From Hydra vulgaris (taxonomy: Eukaryota; Cnidaria; Hydrozoa; Anthoathecata; Hydridae), in NCBI RefSeq assembly GCF_038396675.1, contig NC_088921.1, positions 64,628,501-64,692,500 on the forward strand: a DNA stretch of 64,000 nt, read 5' to 3'. Below, piece after piece: positions 10,319 to 22,526 of this stretch (the first letter of the stretch is position 1; each line of letters begins with the position of its first letter). Under the pieces are notes generated by a model that was not told the origin of the DNA, ran no database searches, and saw only the letters and a list, made by a program, of their open reading frames with translations. Position numbers and translations under genes: made by a program.

Positions 10319-11800
10319 CGTATCAAACGTATCAAAATTTTGGTTATGAGCATTAACCACTGCGCTGCTATTAACTTACCATTCTTAAAAATGTTGAAAT
10401 TTGTCTTTTGTTATGAGTAAGTTGTTATTACTAATTATTTTGCCGATAAAAAATTGTTACAAAACTTACACAAATATATATACATGGCTGACGCAAGAAA
10501 TAGTCTGTCTCAACTTTATCGCCGAACCCTTTGAAAAAAATTTGAAAAATTAATTAATAAAAAACAACAATTACATAACTTCGTTAAATTAAGAAACAAC
10601 TTTTAGGCAATATTACATTGAATATATACCGTATTCAATAATACCTATATAACTACAAATATAGACTTTTAGTATGATTTTTCTTAACAAGTTTTACTCA
10701 ATCAGTATTTTATTATTGTTAAATATAAAATGTAAAAATGTAAAAATAAGAAAAACTACATAAAAAAAGACAACAACAAAAAAGGAATGTTTGCAGCTAG
10801 CATTATGAACATTGTTTATATATTATAATGTGTATTATAACAAACTTAAATTTATTATACAAAACACAGTTGTAATATTTAAATTGTATTGTATTAATCT
10901 GCAAATAATATACAACAAATAAATACTTACACACTCTTATACACACATTTATAAACATATATATGATTAAAAATGATATTACTAGAATTCTTTGAATTTC
11001 AAATAAGTACGATCAAAAATTAAAAATGAGTAAAAATCACGTGAGTACTTCTAATTAAAAGCTTCAAAAAACGATTAATTCATTGCCGTTTATCATAAGT
11101 TTTTTTTTAAGTTTATTTTTAAATTGGTTGAAAGAAGAAACTTTTTACACGTTATTCAATAATTAAATTACGAGTCGTAAAGATCAAATTTAAAATAAAA
11201 TAGTGTGCTGAGCACATAAACGTGATATGGATTATGATAAATGAAAAATGTATGGGAAATATTAATCTCACCTAATGAGACGCGACAATTCTTTTTAAAG
11301 AACAGTCTATTGCTATTATATACCAATAACTCAAGATAACCAGTAAACTCAGAACATAACAATTGAAAAACGACAAACTAAATTAAATGACAGTTAAAGA
11401 GGTAATTTTGAAAAAATAACAGCAAAAAAAGTAAGCAGATAAAAAATCAAATAACAAATTATGAAAACAAATAAAAACGCCAGCTAAATTAGTAATCAAA
11501 TAATTATAAGAAAATTAGTAAACAAATAAAAATGACAGCTAAATAACAAAGAAAATCAATAAACAAATTAAACTTTCATGAAAAAATAAATGTGATAAGT
11601 AAATTTCACTTTTTATTTTAATTTGAGTAATTACTAATACTTAATAATTACAATCTTCGTTTTAAAGTATTTAATAATACTTAATCTTCGTTTCGAAGCT
11701 AATACTATTAAATTTTAAATAATATTCTTTTTTCTTATTTTTCATTAACTTTTGGAGACAAAAAATTCAAAGCGGAGCTTTTTTAAATAAGCTACTTTCT
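10319..11800. other. AT-rich non-coding stretch
   Basis: No gene or element recognised. Short A-rich pseudo-repeats (AATAACAAA...AAATTAGTAA) occur at 11,400-11,600. Confidence 0.4.
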
Positions 11801-11810
11801 AGCGGGTATA

Positions 11811-12330
11811 TAGATGTCTATATACGCTTGTTTAGAGTCTCAGACATTTTGAGACCTAAAAAAAGTTGAAACATCTAAGAGACGCCTTTTAGACGATCAC
11901 ATAATAGATGTCTTTTTTAGACTTCTGTTAGACGTAGTTGACACATCTGATTTTTATGCAAATTCATGATATTAAAATCTAAAATTTACTTTATAGACAA
12001 TCCGATATGAGATGTTTTTAAAACATCTGACACCAGTTAAGACATCTGATTTTTTATAACTTCCTTTATATATTTTGTAAAATACTTTAAATTAAAAGAA
12101 GTTATTCGAAAGGAAAAGCCAAAAATAAAAAAAAGAATAAAGTTACAGAAGTTGGAATCGTTGAACACGTAATGCTTTCAGATCTTATTTACAACTATAT
12201 TGCAGCATAACAGATTTCTTACATGAGATACTCTGAGTATATTTGATATAAGACATCTAAAATGTGTTTAAACTTAGATGTCTTATAGTCGTTGTTATAA
12301 AGTCAGTCTGTGACGTTGTTCAGATGTCTA
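11811..12330. repeat. Cluster of AGATGTC/GACATCT motifs
   Basis: The hexamer AGATGT or its complement ACATCT occurs about ten times in 520 bp (near 11812, 11871, 11906, 11943, 12009, 12022, 12042, 12252, 12276, 12322), in both orientations. One pair (AGACATCTA...TAGATGTCT, 12,251-12,284) forms a hairpin. Such clusters are typical of subterminal transposase-binding sites, but no transposase or terminus was found nearby. Confidence 0.6.
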
Positions 12331-12790
12331 ATAAACGTTTTTGTGCCAGTTGGATTAAAGTTGTCACTCAACCTGAGCTTTTATTTTATATTTTGTGTAA
12401 CTGCCCTCAGTTTTGCAAAAACTTAATTTATTTTTGGAACAAATTGGAATCAAAATTTTATGCGAAGTTCTGGTTTACAAAAATAATAAAAAATTTCCTA
12501 ATAAATTCTTGCTTAACTTTTGTTATTCTAACGCAATGTAAAAAAATGGTCATAACTACGCGCTTCACAACTTAGTAAATGTACTTTTTGCGTCCTTTGT
12601 CTGAATTACTATTTCAAATACAGAATTGAACTTATATCCTATTTGCTACTTAATATTCTATTCCTTGATATATTAAACATAGCCAATATATATTTCTACT
12701 AAAATACAATTTTTCAAGTTATCAAAGTTATTTTATACACGAATATACTCAAGAATATGACATTATTTACTATTTTGGGTGTTACAGAAG
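12331..12790. repeat. Fragment of dispersed repeat shared with 51.2-51.35 kb
   Basis: 12,480-12,700 is similar to 51,220-51,345, sharing TTCTTGCTT and the stretch TTGCTA(C/T)TTAATATTCT(A/G)TTCCTT. No coding potential. Confidence 0.55.
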
Positions 12791-12792
12791 CG

Positions 12793-12832
12793 TAGCGTCA
12801 AAAAATGGGCCAAGCCCATTTTTTGACGCTAC
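12793..12832. repeat. Perfect 18-bp-arm hairpin
   Basis: GTAGCGTCAAAAAATGGG and CCCATTTTTTGACGCTAC are separated by CCAAG-type spacer bases. It lies just outside the left target duplication of hAT element 2. Confidence 0.9.
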
Positions 12833-13571
12833 TTTACGTATTCTACGATATTCCAAGCAGCGGCGGTTTTAAGCACAGGCAAACCAGGCATTTGCCGGTG
12901 GCCTCGCGCTCAGGTGGCCTCGCAATTTTTTTCTTAGTACAAGTAATATAAAAAAATTTTCTCAGTACAATAAATATAAACAACTCATTTAAATATAAAC
13001 GAAACTCATTTATTAAAATTCAATATAATGTATGCGTACAGTATTTTTATAAACAGTATTTTTATAAAATATTCAACTTTACATATACATCTATTATTAT
13101 GTATGTAGCAATTTTTTTTTGCGTTATACATAATGCCTGGCAACCATATGAAAGAGTATGCGATTTCTAGTCTCATATACATTGATAATGACTGTGACAA
13201 ATATATCTTTGCCCATATACACCTACACGTCTCAAAGGCTTTTTCTGTTTTTCCATCCTCCTAACTGAATGACTTTTTGTTTGTTTGTTTATTTATTTTA
13301 TATAATATTGTCTTTACATTTTTACTGTTGCACAAGACATAATCTGAGCAGTGATGGGATGTTATGCTGGTTCCGGGTATTTGTTGTAGCGGTTTTTCTT
13401 TGAGCTATAGATCAGTGTTTATTCCATGTATAGGTGTTTATCCATTGTGGATTCGATGAAGTATGGCTACATTTGCTAACAGTTATTGACAATAGTCCCA
13501 TAAGCGGGGCTGCCCCCTCCCTGGGAATATCCTTGGTGAGTTGGTGAAGTCTAAAGTTGGAGACTCTCCTT

Positions 13572-13681
13572 TAGGGTTGCCAGGTGTCCCGGTTTTACGA
13601 AGGAGAACTAAGTAAAAAAAATTGTTTTACATATTTGGCGCAGAATTCTCCTTCGTAAAACCGGGACATCTGGCAACCCTA
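13572..13681. mobile_element. 110-bp hAT-type MITE nested in hAT 2
   Basis: Almost entirely inverted repeat: TAGGGTTGCCAGGTGTCCCG at the left and its complement at the right, arms about 36 bp. The 8-bp duplication CTCTCCTT lies at 13564-13571 and 13682-13689. The duplication length fits hAT mobilisation. Confidence 0.93.
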
Positions 13682-14493
13682 CTCTCCTTGCATTGCTGTT
13701 AAAGCCATCTTGGGTTCTTTGATTTACGACTGGCACTTCCTTTATTATTGTTGTGGCTTTTATATTCACTCCTTACGCTGGCTTTTGATTAGACTCGACG
13801 TTACAGAACTTACAACAAAGACTGATTTTTCTTTTACTAATTTATCACATTTACATACTATTTTTATTATTTTACATTAATGTTTTTATGAGGACGCTTG
13901 TTCCTTCCTTCTGACTTTGAGTCTTTATGCATTTTATGAGTTGAGTTCTTTATGTACATTTTAATATACAAAATCCTGGTACGTTTTTGGTTTTATATTG
14001 AAAAGATTTGTGGTTTCAGTAGTATTATATTTGTTTGACGTCGCTATGCCATTTTTGTTTTTGTGAGCACTTTAATGTCTTCATTAACGATCTTTTTACT
14101 TTTCCTGACAACAATTTTGTTTTTAGTTTCTCGTTTGTTATAGTTTGTTATATTGCTATAGCTATAGTATGATTGTTGTTGGTATAAAAAATGTTGTGTT
14201 ATGATCGTGTGCGAGTTACAATTTTTTGGTATAATGTAAGTAATGAATGATGTAAAAATAGAGATTATTTGTTTTCCATTTCACTTCTAAACTATAATTC
14301 TTATAGTTCAGACGTTGTTTTTTGGTGTTCTTAGTAATTTTTGCGATTTTAATATTGACGATTTTTGCTCTTTCCTTGGCTATTCTTCTGGTTATTCGCT
14401 TTTATATTAATATTATATAAATTGTATTATATATTTATAAATAAATATCAAACTTTAGAAAAAGTTTAAATTTATATTCATCGTTATTTAACT

Positions 14494-17114
14494 ATGAATC
14501 CTCATCGTGATCGAGACACTGGAAGAAAATGGGCTTCGGGTGCCGAAAAAAAAGAAATAAGAAAAAACATACAGATATGTTAAAGAAAATTAAACCAGTG
14601 ACAAGTTTTTTTAATATATCATCAGGTACTAACACAACTTTTGATGCAGGTGCTAGTACTTCGCAAGATGTTTCAGAAAAATTGGTAGATATTTTATCAG
14701 ACCAGTCTGAAACATCTTTAGCGTCTTTATCTTTTGATGTTTCAAATTCTGAAGTTTCTGCTGTCCTATTACCGGACACCCATGAAAAAGATTTTGTAAT
14801 GAATTTGTCTCAAGAGTCTTCGTTAGCTTCTAGTGATTTTGTTTTAGCTTTGAATCCTCAATTGCATGAAGCACAACAAGACATAACTGATGTGGTTATT
14901 GTTTCCGACAACCCGGCGTTATGGCCTATTTCGTTTAATGAATGAGAAAGAGTCGATATTGTTAAAAAAGGACCGACTCAGGTTAAACAAATAAATTTTA
15001 AAGCCGATAAATCGGGTCGCAGATTTAATACTAGTTTCTACACGAGAGTTCTTGCTAACGGTGAAGAAGTTTCTAGAAGCTGGCTAGTGTATTCTATACA
15101 AAATAATTCGGTATTTTGCTTTTGTTGCAAAATTTTTCCTACCCGAAAAATATGTTTATCGTCGACTGAAGGTTATTCAGATTGGAAAAATATAGGTTCT
15201 AGCTTAAAACAACATGATAAATCTCAGGATCACATTAGCTGTATGCAAAAATGGATGAATATGTCAGTTAATTTAAAATCAAATGCAACAATTGATCAAA
15301 ATTTGCAGAGAATGATAGAAAATGAAAAGAAACATTGGCACTTGGTACTTGAACGTCTTTTTGCTATAGTGCTAATGTTAGCTGAAAGATCATTACCTTT
15401 TCGTGGACACCGTGAGCAACTTTATCAGCCTAATAATGGAAACTTCTTGGCACAAGTAGAACTTATTGCAAAATTTGATCCAGTTATGTTAGAGCATCTC
15501 AAACGAATAAAAATAAAGAATGCTTTGACACTTATCTTGGAAAAGATGTGCAGAATGAAATAATTGGACTTATATCGAGAAGAATACTGAAAACTATCGT
15601 ATCTTCTGTACAGTCATCAAAATATTTTTCTGTTATCATGGATTGCACTCCTGATGTAAGTCATAAGGAACAGCTTTCAATTCTTTTGAGATGCCTTAAA
15701 ATTAATCATGAAGAAGTACAAACTGAAGAATTTTTTTGTGGTTTCTTTCACATATTTGATAGCACTGGTTCAGCTTTAGTTGAAACTTTTTTAAATTTAT
15801 TAGCTGAGTATAATTTGGATCTAATGAATTGTCGCGGGCAATCGTATGATAATGGTGCTAATATGCGAGGGCAATACAAAGGGGTTCAAGCTTTAATCAA
15901 AGAAAAAAATCCCAGAGCTCTTCACGTTCCATGTGCAAACCACACATTTAATCTAATGGTATGTGATGCTGCGAAATCAGTATCAATTGCAATTAACTTT
16001 TTTGGTACTGTTCAACGAATTTTTACATTTTTTGCTGCATCAACCGTTCGATAGGACATACTGCAAAGTGTTTGTAAAATGACTGTTAAATCATTATCAG
16101 ATACGCGTTGGGAAAGCCGTATACATAGTATAAAAGTTGTAAAAGATAATTTGGTTCAAATTATAAAAGCTTTATACAAAGTTGCAGATTCAAGTTCAAT
16201 TGGAGTTGCTGTTTCTGAAGCTCTGTCTTGCAAATGAGATATCCTTATATCAGTTTATACTTTCACTTACAATTTGGCATGATTTATTGTTTGAAATTAA
16301 CAAAGTAAGTAAAGTTATGGAGAATCCCTCGGCAGATATTTCTATTGTGATAAAATTGGTGGAAAGTACGAAAATTTTTTTAGAATCATTCAGAAGTGAT
16401 GAATCTTTTTTGTTAGCGATTATTAAAAAATCTGAAGAAATAGCTATAAAATTAGGTACTGAGCCAGTATTCCCTCAAGTGCGGCTTAGCCGAAAACGAC
16501 GTTTTTTTGAATATGAAGGAACCGATACACCTCTAAATGGAAAGTCTAAATATAAAGTAGATTTTTTTAATGCAATAATTGATGTTGCATTAGTAAGCTT
16601 AAATGAAAGATTCAAAATGCTTGATTCATACAACAAAATATTAGGTTTTTTAACCCGTACCGAAAAAATGCGAAGTTTAGATGCAAATGAATTGTTGAAT
16701 GATTGTAAAAATTTAGAAATATCACTGAGAAATCCTAGTACAGAAGAATCGGACGTGAACCATGAAGAGTTATACTCGGAAATAAATACATTTTTAAGAA
16801 TGGAAGCTTCGGCGGAATCGAAAGATGCACTGGAAATTTTGAAGTATATTACGGCAAATTCTTTAATCGAAATTTTTCCAAATTTATTTATTGCTCTACG
16901 AATTTTACTAACTTTCCCTATTTCAGTGGCAAGCGCAGAGAGGTCATTTTCCAAATTAAAACTCATAAAAAACTATTTACGTTCCACTATGGGTCAAGAC
17001 CGCTTATCTGCATTAGCTTTAATTTCCATTGAAAATAAAATAAGTCTGTCCTTGGACTGTTCTGATTTAATTGATGAGTTTGCGTCTTTAAAAGTCAGAA
17101 AGGTTAAGTTTTGA
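14494..17114 (+). pseudogene. hAT (TTF-finger, ZMYM-like) transposase, lightly damaged
   Basis: Unspliced transposase of roughly 870 codons. It begins MNPHRDRDTGRKWASGAEKK, an expected start for this family, then a one-base frameshift at the A run near 14,550. Order: Ser-rich linker; DNPALWP; zinc finger FCFCCKIF...HDKSQDHISC; VIMDCTPDVSH (catalytic Asp region); NCRGQSYDNGANMRGQYKG; PCANHTFNL (hAT CxxH); SDTRWESR; and the dimerisation end FPNLFIALRILL, VASAERSFSKLKLIK, ending KVRKVKF. Damage: TGA at 14943-14945, frameshift near 15,525, TAG at 16052-16054, frameshift near 16,220. Everything else is open, so inactivation is recent compared with neighbouring elements. Nuclear DNA-binding enzyme by family. 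Confidence 0.93.
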
Positions 17115-17397
17115 GTCAATGTAATCGATCCTCCTAAAATCTGCGAAAAAAATAAATGGTATCGCATTTTGAGTAGTCTTATTAGTGCATCTTCATCCAA
17201 AATAAAAAATATACTTAATGTACATTTAAAACCTATGTGCGTTTTTTGCTTCGTTACGTTCTAATAAATATCCAAAACACAATAGAACACAAGAATTAAA
17301 AACTCAACTAATATAATAGAAAACTTGCCTATGGCCTCGCATATGGTAAATCCGCCACTGATTCCAAGCCCTTATTCTTAAATACAGTTTTAATTTA

Positions 17398-17445
17398 ATG
17401 GCATAGAAACTAGTGTAACGAGGCCTACACTAGTTTCTATGTCAT
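17398..17445. repeat. Hairpin, 20-bp arms
   Basis: ATGGCATAGAAACTAGTGTA pairs with TACACTAGTTTCTATGTCAT (one mismatch) across an 8-bp spacer. Confidence 0.9.
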
Positions 17446-17506
17446 AGCTTACACCTGTAGCATGCATTGTCCAATGTCAGGTTCAAAGATTAACCAAAAA
17501 TTTTCT

Positions 17507-17544
17507 AGATTGACTGCAACAACAACAGCTGTTGCAGTCAATCT
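17507..17544. repeat. Perfect 15-bp-arm hairpin
   Basis: AGATTGACTGCAACA and TGTTGCAGTCAATCT with an 8-bp loop. Confidence 0.9.
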
Positions 17545-18042
17545 GGAATCGGTTTTTAACAAGTTAAAACTATATTAATCTAGTTTCAACAAGTTAAAAT
17601 AATAACCTCAATAATATTTACAAATTGTATAAACCCACCCCTTTATTTATTCAATCCTAGATGTTATGCCTGAAGGTGGATTGAAAAACGTGCCTCAGTT
17701 GATGATTTAAAAGTAATGGCAAAAAGTGAGAGGTCTAAGCCTAAATTCCTAAATTGAAACCAGATTATAAGATGATTTGAAAGATACTGACATGATGAAA
17801 AGTCCATAAAAAGATCTCTGAACTTGAACACTCTAGTATTGACTGTATTGTATTCACAGCATATCATTGTACTCACTATTATGTTTATATCATTGGTATT
17901 ATTACTTGTAATGCGTAGAATCTTGGATAGTTGAGCATTATGCACTTGTTGTTAACATTAATTGCTTTTCTACATTTAAAATTTTGCTTATGCTAGAACA
18001 TGTACCTAAAAATAAAAAATACCATCAATACATACATAAATC

Positions 18043-18575
18043 CAGAGTTGGTAATGCCGCCCGGCGGCAAAGTAACTTTCTGCAGAAAGACCGACTTTTT
18101 AGGGAGTTGGAAGCTGTTGGCAGCGGCCTCCTGATCAATTTTAGGCGGCAAAATGTTCTTTCTTCCGCCTCCAGTGACTTCCGCCTTTCTATTGGCGGCC
18201 GCAGCCAGAGTTCTTTTTTGAAGGCAAAATGTTTTGGAGGCCGACGTCAATAGAGAGGCGGAAGCCAATAGTGGCCGCCTTCAGAAGAAATTTTGGAGGC
18301 AAAGCCATTTGGAGGCCACCTTCAACGGCTTCTGCCTCCTAACTGGCTGCTGCCGTCAAATTGGAGACCGAAATGTTTGTCTCCCGCTGGCGGATGTAAT
18401 GAAAAATAATTGCTCGTTTGCTTTAAAGCAATTAAATATTAACTAAAAAAAAGTTAAATACTTGACATCAAATTTTTTTTATATGATTTATTGACTTTTA
18501 AAAAAAAATTTTCTAGGACTATCGAGTAAATTAGTAATTTTTATTTCAAAACAAATGTTAAAAATTAAAAGTTTT
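18043..18575 (+). repeat. Left long inverted repeat (GC-rich arm)
   Basis: Matches 28,692-29,072 plus 27,085-27,242 on the opposite strand. Shared words include GGAGGCGGAAG, GGCGGCCTCC, TACATCCGCCAGCGGGAG (complement), ATTGCTTTAAAGC and GTTAAATACTTGACAT. The reading frames within it translate the GC-rich repeat and are not genes. Confidence 0.85.
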
Positions 18576-18690
18576 GTTTACATGCCTTAAGCAAAAAAGT
18601 CAAAAAAAAAGTCTTTTGACTTTTTTTTGTTTACATGCTTAAGGCAGGCAAGTTTTGTTTACATGCTTAAGGCATGTAAACAAAACTTTA
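18570..18690. repeat. Direct and inverted copies of GTTTACATGCTTAAGGC
   Basis: GTTTTGTTTACATGC(C)TTAAG appears three times and its complement GCATGTAAACAAAAC once, together with a small AAAAGTC...GACTTTT hairpin, immediately before the Kolobok-like element. Confidence 0.8.
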
Positions 18691-18691
18691 A

Positions 18692-21315
18692 GGGGGAAGT
18701 ACCCCATAAATTAGGTAAAAAATTTAAAAAAATTTTTGTTTTTGTTTTGAAAACAAAAATTAATGTAGAACACAATGAAATAAAGAGATTTTGTAAACAA
18801 TGTCAGGAAAGTGGAATAAATCCAATTTTTTGAACCATATTCATCAAGTTTAACCATAGCAACGCACATAGCAACGATAAAGCTTCTGCTTATCTGCTTA
18901 TTTCAGAGGCTCACAAAGTTATAAATCTGCTTATAATAAAAGCTTTATCTACTTTGTTTTTACTTTAATTATCTACTCTGCTTAAATTAAATTTGACTCG
19001 ATTGCCTTTAACTATTTTAGTTTTTAAACATTCCTAAAATGCAAATATTTACTTTGTCATGAGTTGTTAAGTGTAATAAGAACATATTTTATCAAATTAA
19101 AAAAAAATTATGTCTTAATTATGGGAAGAAAAGATAGAGTCAAGCAAAGAACTAGAGTTACTGGAAAGAAAAGAGTTTTTTTGTGGTAACCAACACACTT
19201 TATCATCACCAAACTCAAAAAAATATTCAGATATTGATACTAGTTCTTCAAGATCAGCCAACAAGACTGAATATATTAAAAATGATATTTCAAATAAAAG
19301 TGATGAAAAAATAAATGTTTATAAAATAATTGATGTTGAAATTTTAAACACTATATTTGATTCTTTATGTTGTCTACAGTATACACGATAATAGCTTGGT
19401 ATTGAAAGAAAACTTTGTTAAAAAAAAGGATATGCTTCGAATTTAATATGTTGCTGCAGTGTTTGTGAATATAGAAAAGATTTCTATACATCTAGAGTTT
19501 GTAACCGCACTCATGGTTTTAATCTTTGTATTGTATATAGCATGAGATCAATTGGGTATCCAGGACTTGAAAAGTTTTCTGCATTAATGAACCTCCCAAT
19601 TCCAATGAGTAAAAAAATTACAATGGTTCTGTAAAGGTTATTATTGATACTACAGTTGCTATTACTACAGTTGCTAAAGAAACAATGCTTCAGGCTGCAA
19701 AAAAAATAAAAGGTAATAGCAACAACATTGTTGATACTGGAGCTTCAACTGATGGAACTTGGCAATGTAGAGGATACAGTTCACTGAACAGAGTTGTGAC
19801 AAAATTGTCGATGGATAATGGAAAAGTGTTAGATGTTGAGCCAATGAGTAGACTTTGTAAGCAATGTCAACTACGCAAAGATTTGAAGTCTAAGAATTCA
19901 AAGAGCTACAAAAATTGGTTCAAATCTCATAGTTGTAACGTAAATTGTATTGGCTCAGCAGAATGTGTGGAAGTGACGGGTGCCAAACGCATATTTAGTA
20001 GATCTGTCAAAGAATACGGATTGCAGTGTATTAAATTTTATTGAAATGGTGACGGTAAAAGTTATCCAGCTGTGAAATTTACTTATCCTGGTGTTGAAAT
20101 TGAAAAGTTAGAATGTGTTGGGCATATTCAGAAATGAGTTGGGACACGTTTAAGAACATTGAAAAAAAACATGAAAAAACTCTGTGACCGTGGAAAGTTA
20201 AGAAACAGTCTTATTGATAAGCTTCAGAATTATTATGGAATTGCGCTAAGAAGTAATAAAAACAATCTACAAGGTATGAAGAAATCCATTCATGCTACAC
20301 TTTCATGTTGCCTCATCAAAGGAAAATAACACACTCACTGTCCAATTGGTGAAAACAGTTGGTGCATATATCAGAAAGATAAAGCAACTGGCAAATCAAT
20401 GTACAAACCAGGTGTAGGGCTTTCACTATCAATTATAAAACATTTAAAACCAATATTTGCAGATTTAATTGAGGAGTCTTTATTACGTAAATGTTTGCAT
20501 GGGCAGGCAAAAAATCAAAACGAAAGTCTAAATACAATGATTTGGTGATTTGGGATCGAATCCTAAAAACAAAGTATGTCAGCCTAACACAGTTAAAATT
20601 TGGAACATACGATGCTGTAGCAAACTTTAATATTGGGAGAAAAAGTTCTCTTTTAATTTATAAACAGTTGAACATGACACTTAATAAACATCAAGTTTGT
20701 GCGATAATCAAAATCGAAAACGTATTTATTTAGCTGGATATAAAAATCTAGAATCATCCAAGAAGCAGCGAAAGTTTTCATGAGGGCTGTCAAAGGCATC
20801 AAAGGACAAATATGAAAACTTTGAAGGAAGTCGGTGTGCCCCTGGGTCATTCTGAAACTTTATTTTAAACATAACTTAGTTCTATTTTATATTTTTTGTG
20901 AAATTTTGGAACTTTGGAACCGCTTGGTGTTTCATGATGAAATTTTCAGTAATTGTCCTATTTTATGCCTTCTGTGATTTGAACCTCCACTTTTATGAAA
21001 TACTTGACAGAACACGTTTTACGCCTATTTCAGTTGCCTAATTTTGACCAAAATTCATTAAACGACAATATATTTGCCCTCTGAAGAATTAACTGTCATA
21101 TTTTTCATAAAATTTTAGGTTCAGGTCAAAGTTCAAAGAATTAGTTAAAGGGAATTGCAGTATAACAGCTTAAATATATGTAGTCCTTCGGATGGCAACA
21201 AAGCACAATTTTCAAAAATTTTCATTCTGAAATATAAAATTTTGACATTATATATTGTTTAAAATCAATTTTACTGTTTGAACATGAGTTTTAACATTTT
21301 TGGGGTACTTCCCCC
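18692..21315 (+). mobile_element. Kolobok-like transposon with TTAA target
   Basis: 2,624 bp, termini GGGGGAAGTACCCCA/TGGGGTACTTCCCCC, with TTAA directly outside each end (18688-18691, 21316-21319). The encoded protein is a Mutator-like transposase of the kind reported for Kolobok elements; that assignment rests on family knowledge. The TTAA could be part of a longer terminal repeat and not a duplication. Confidence 0.85.
19121..20855 (+). pseudogene. Mutator-like (Kolobok) transposase, broken
   Basis: Starts MGRKDRVKQRTRVTGKKRVF; a frameshift at the T run near 19,180 continues into CGNQHTLS, the usual opening of this family. Then come the Cys region (LICCCSVCEYRK), the core VIIDTTVAITTVAK, STDGTWQCRGYSSL, CKQCQLRK, HSCNVNCIGSAECVE, PGVEIEKLECVGH, LIDKLQNYYGIALR, HCPIGENSWCIYQKD, and C-terminal LTQLKFGTYDAVANFNIG to GSRCAPGSF. 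The Cys/His motifs (CxxC, HxC) characteristic of the family are visible. Several frameshifts and stops (near 19,390, 19,635, 20,042, 20,329, 20,545) show it is dead. The last two conserved residues sit just before the TGA at 20,853. Confidence 0.88.
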
Positions 21316-21319
21316 TTAA

Positions 21320-22377
21320 GGCACAAGGCACAAATAATTAAATTGTCAGTTTTTGATTAATGTTTGATATTTTGTCGCTCTTAAGTCACGCTAAAACTTT
21401 AATTTTTGGACCATAACATTAAATTATTAATCTTAGTTATTATATATTGTAAAAATATTTGAAAAACAACATCTTTTAATATTATTAAAAATTAATAAAA
21501 TTAATTTATTTCGATGTCGGTTTGAATTGAACTTTTTCCAATAATCCAAACTTTAACAAAAAAATTTTTTATTAATAGTAAAATTTTTTGCTACAGAATT
21601 GAAAATGAAAAACGCGCTATAGGGGCTGTGCATACGAATAAAAATCATCCTGCCTAGCTGAATTTAAGGAGGATAACCGCAGAGAGAGGAAAAAAAAAAA
21701 TTCAGATCTGTATCAAAAATTTAAAAATCACCAATTGATTTAAATAAGTTAATATATATTTAACAACGAAAATATCGCTAAATATGCGGATCTTTCAAAA
21801 TTTTTATTACCCAGTAAAAAATTTCATTTTATATTTTTATTCGCCTTTTTTTTTCATCACTTTTTTTTCACTATTTTTCACCCATTTTTATTCAACAGTA
21901 AAAAACTTGTTTTAAATTTTAACTTTCTTGAGATTTTGACTTCCACGTAAAAATGTATTTTGCGACCAAGTTATATTTTGTCAATACCATTGATTTAATA
22001 GCATTGAATAAATACTACCTACTTTTTGTAAACAGGTTGAAACAAACAGCAATCTTTAAAATGTTTAAAAGTATTGAATTAGTATTGTTTTTTTGTTACG
22101 TGACTCCGAATGAAATGTTTGATATACCGTAAATATTTGGATATACTGTTAACATCCCGTGTCATATTCACAGCTAAATATAATTATAAGTGCTTTAGAC
22201 ATTAAAGTAATTTTAATTGATAATTAAGATTACATTGGATGTGTATTATTATGCAACCTTTATCAACGACATTAATATGTCTATAATTATAGATAACGTT
22301 GTTCATAACAAGTAATAAGGATGACACTTTCAAAAAAGTAACTTTTTTTCTGAGAACTTGTATACAACAATTTAAGC

Positions 22378-22379
<2 letters not shown>
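21320..22379. other. AT-rich interior of the 11-kb element
   Basis: No reading frame or terminus recognised. Confidence 0.4.

Positions 22380-22462
<83 letters not shown>
22380..22462. repeat. (AT)n microsatellite
   Basis: About 83 bp of pure AT, then degenerate GTATGTATAGATATAT to 22,520. It directly precedes the start of a transposase reading frame. Confidence 0.96.
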
Positions 22463-22470
<8 letters not shown>

Positions 22471-22526
22471 AGATATATATAACGAGAGTAAGATGTATAT
22501 ATATACATATATATATATAAAGTAAG

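Larger units (their letters stand above)
12858..17360 (+). mobile_element. hAT transposon 2 (full length, recently dead)
   Basis: 4,503 bp, ends CAGCGGCGGTTT/AAATCCGCCACTG, perfect 8-bp duplication. Subterminal GGTGGCCTCGC and its complement GGCCTCGCATATGG add to the terminal match. It contains a nearly complete TTF-finger hAT transposase gene and a nested 110-bp MITE. It is the best preserved of three related hAT elements in the window. Confidence 0.96.
12850..17368. repeat. 8-bp target duplications ATTCCAAG of hAT element 2
   Basis: ATTCCAAG at 12850-12857 and 17361-17368, exactly outside CAGCGGCGG and CCGCCACTG. Confidence 0.96.

Noticed and set aside
16475..16966. 163-codon minus-strand frame
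   Set aside because: It is the antisense shadow of the well-supported hAT 2 transposase.
18053..18446. Open frames in the GC-rich arm (also 28,794-29,091)
   Set aside because: They occur on both strands of an inverted repeat made of GGAGGCGGAAG words, with no homology and Arg/Gly/Ala bias from base composition.
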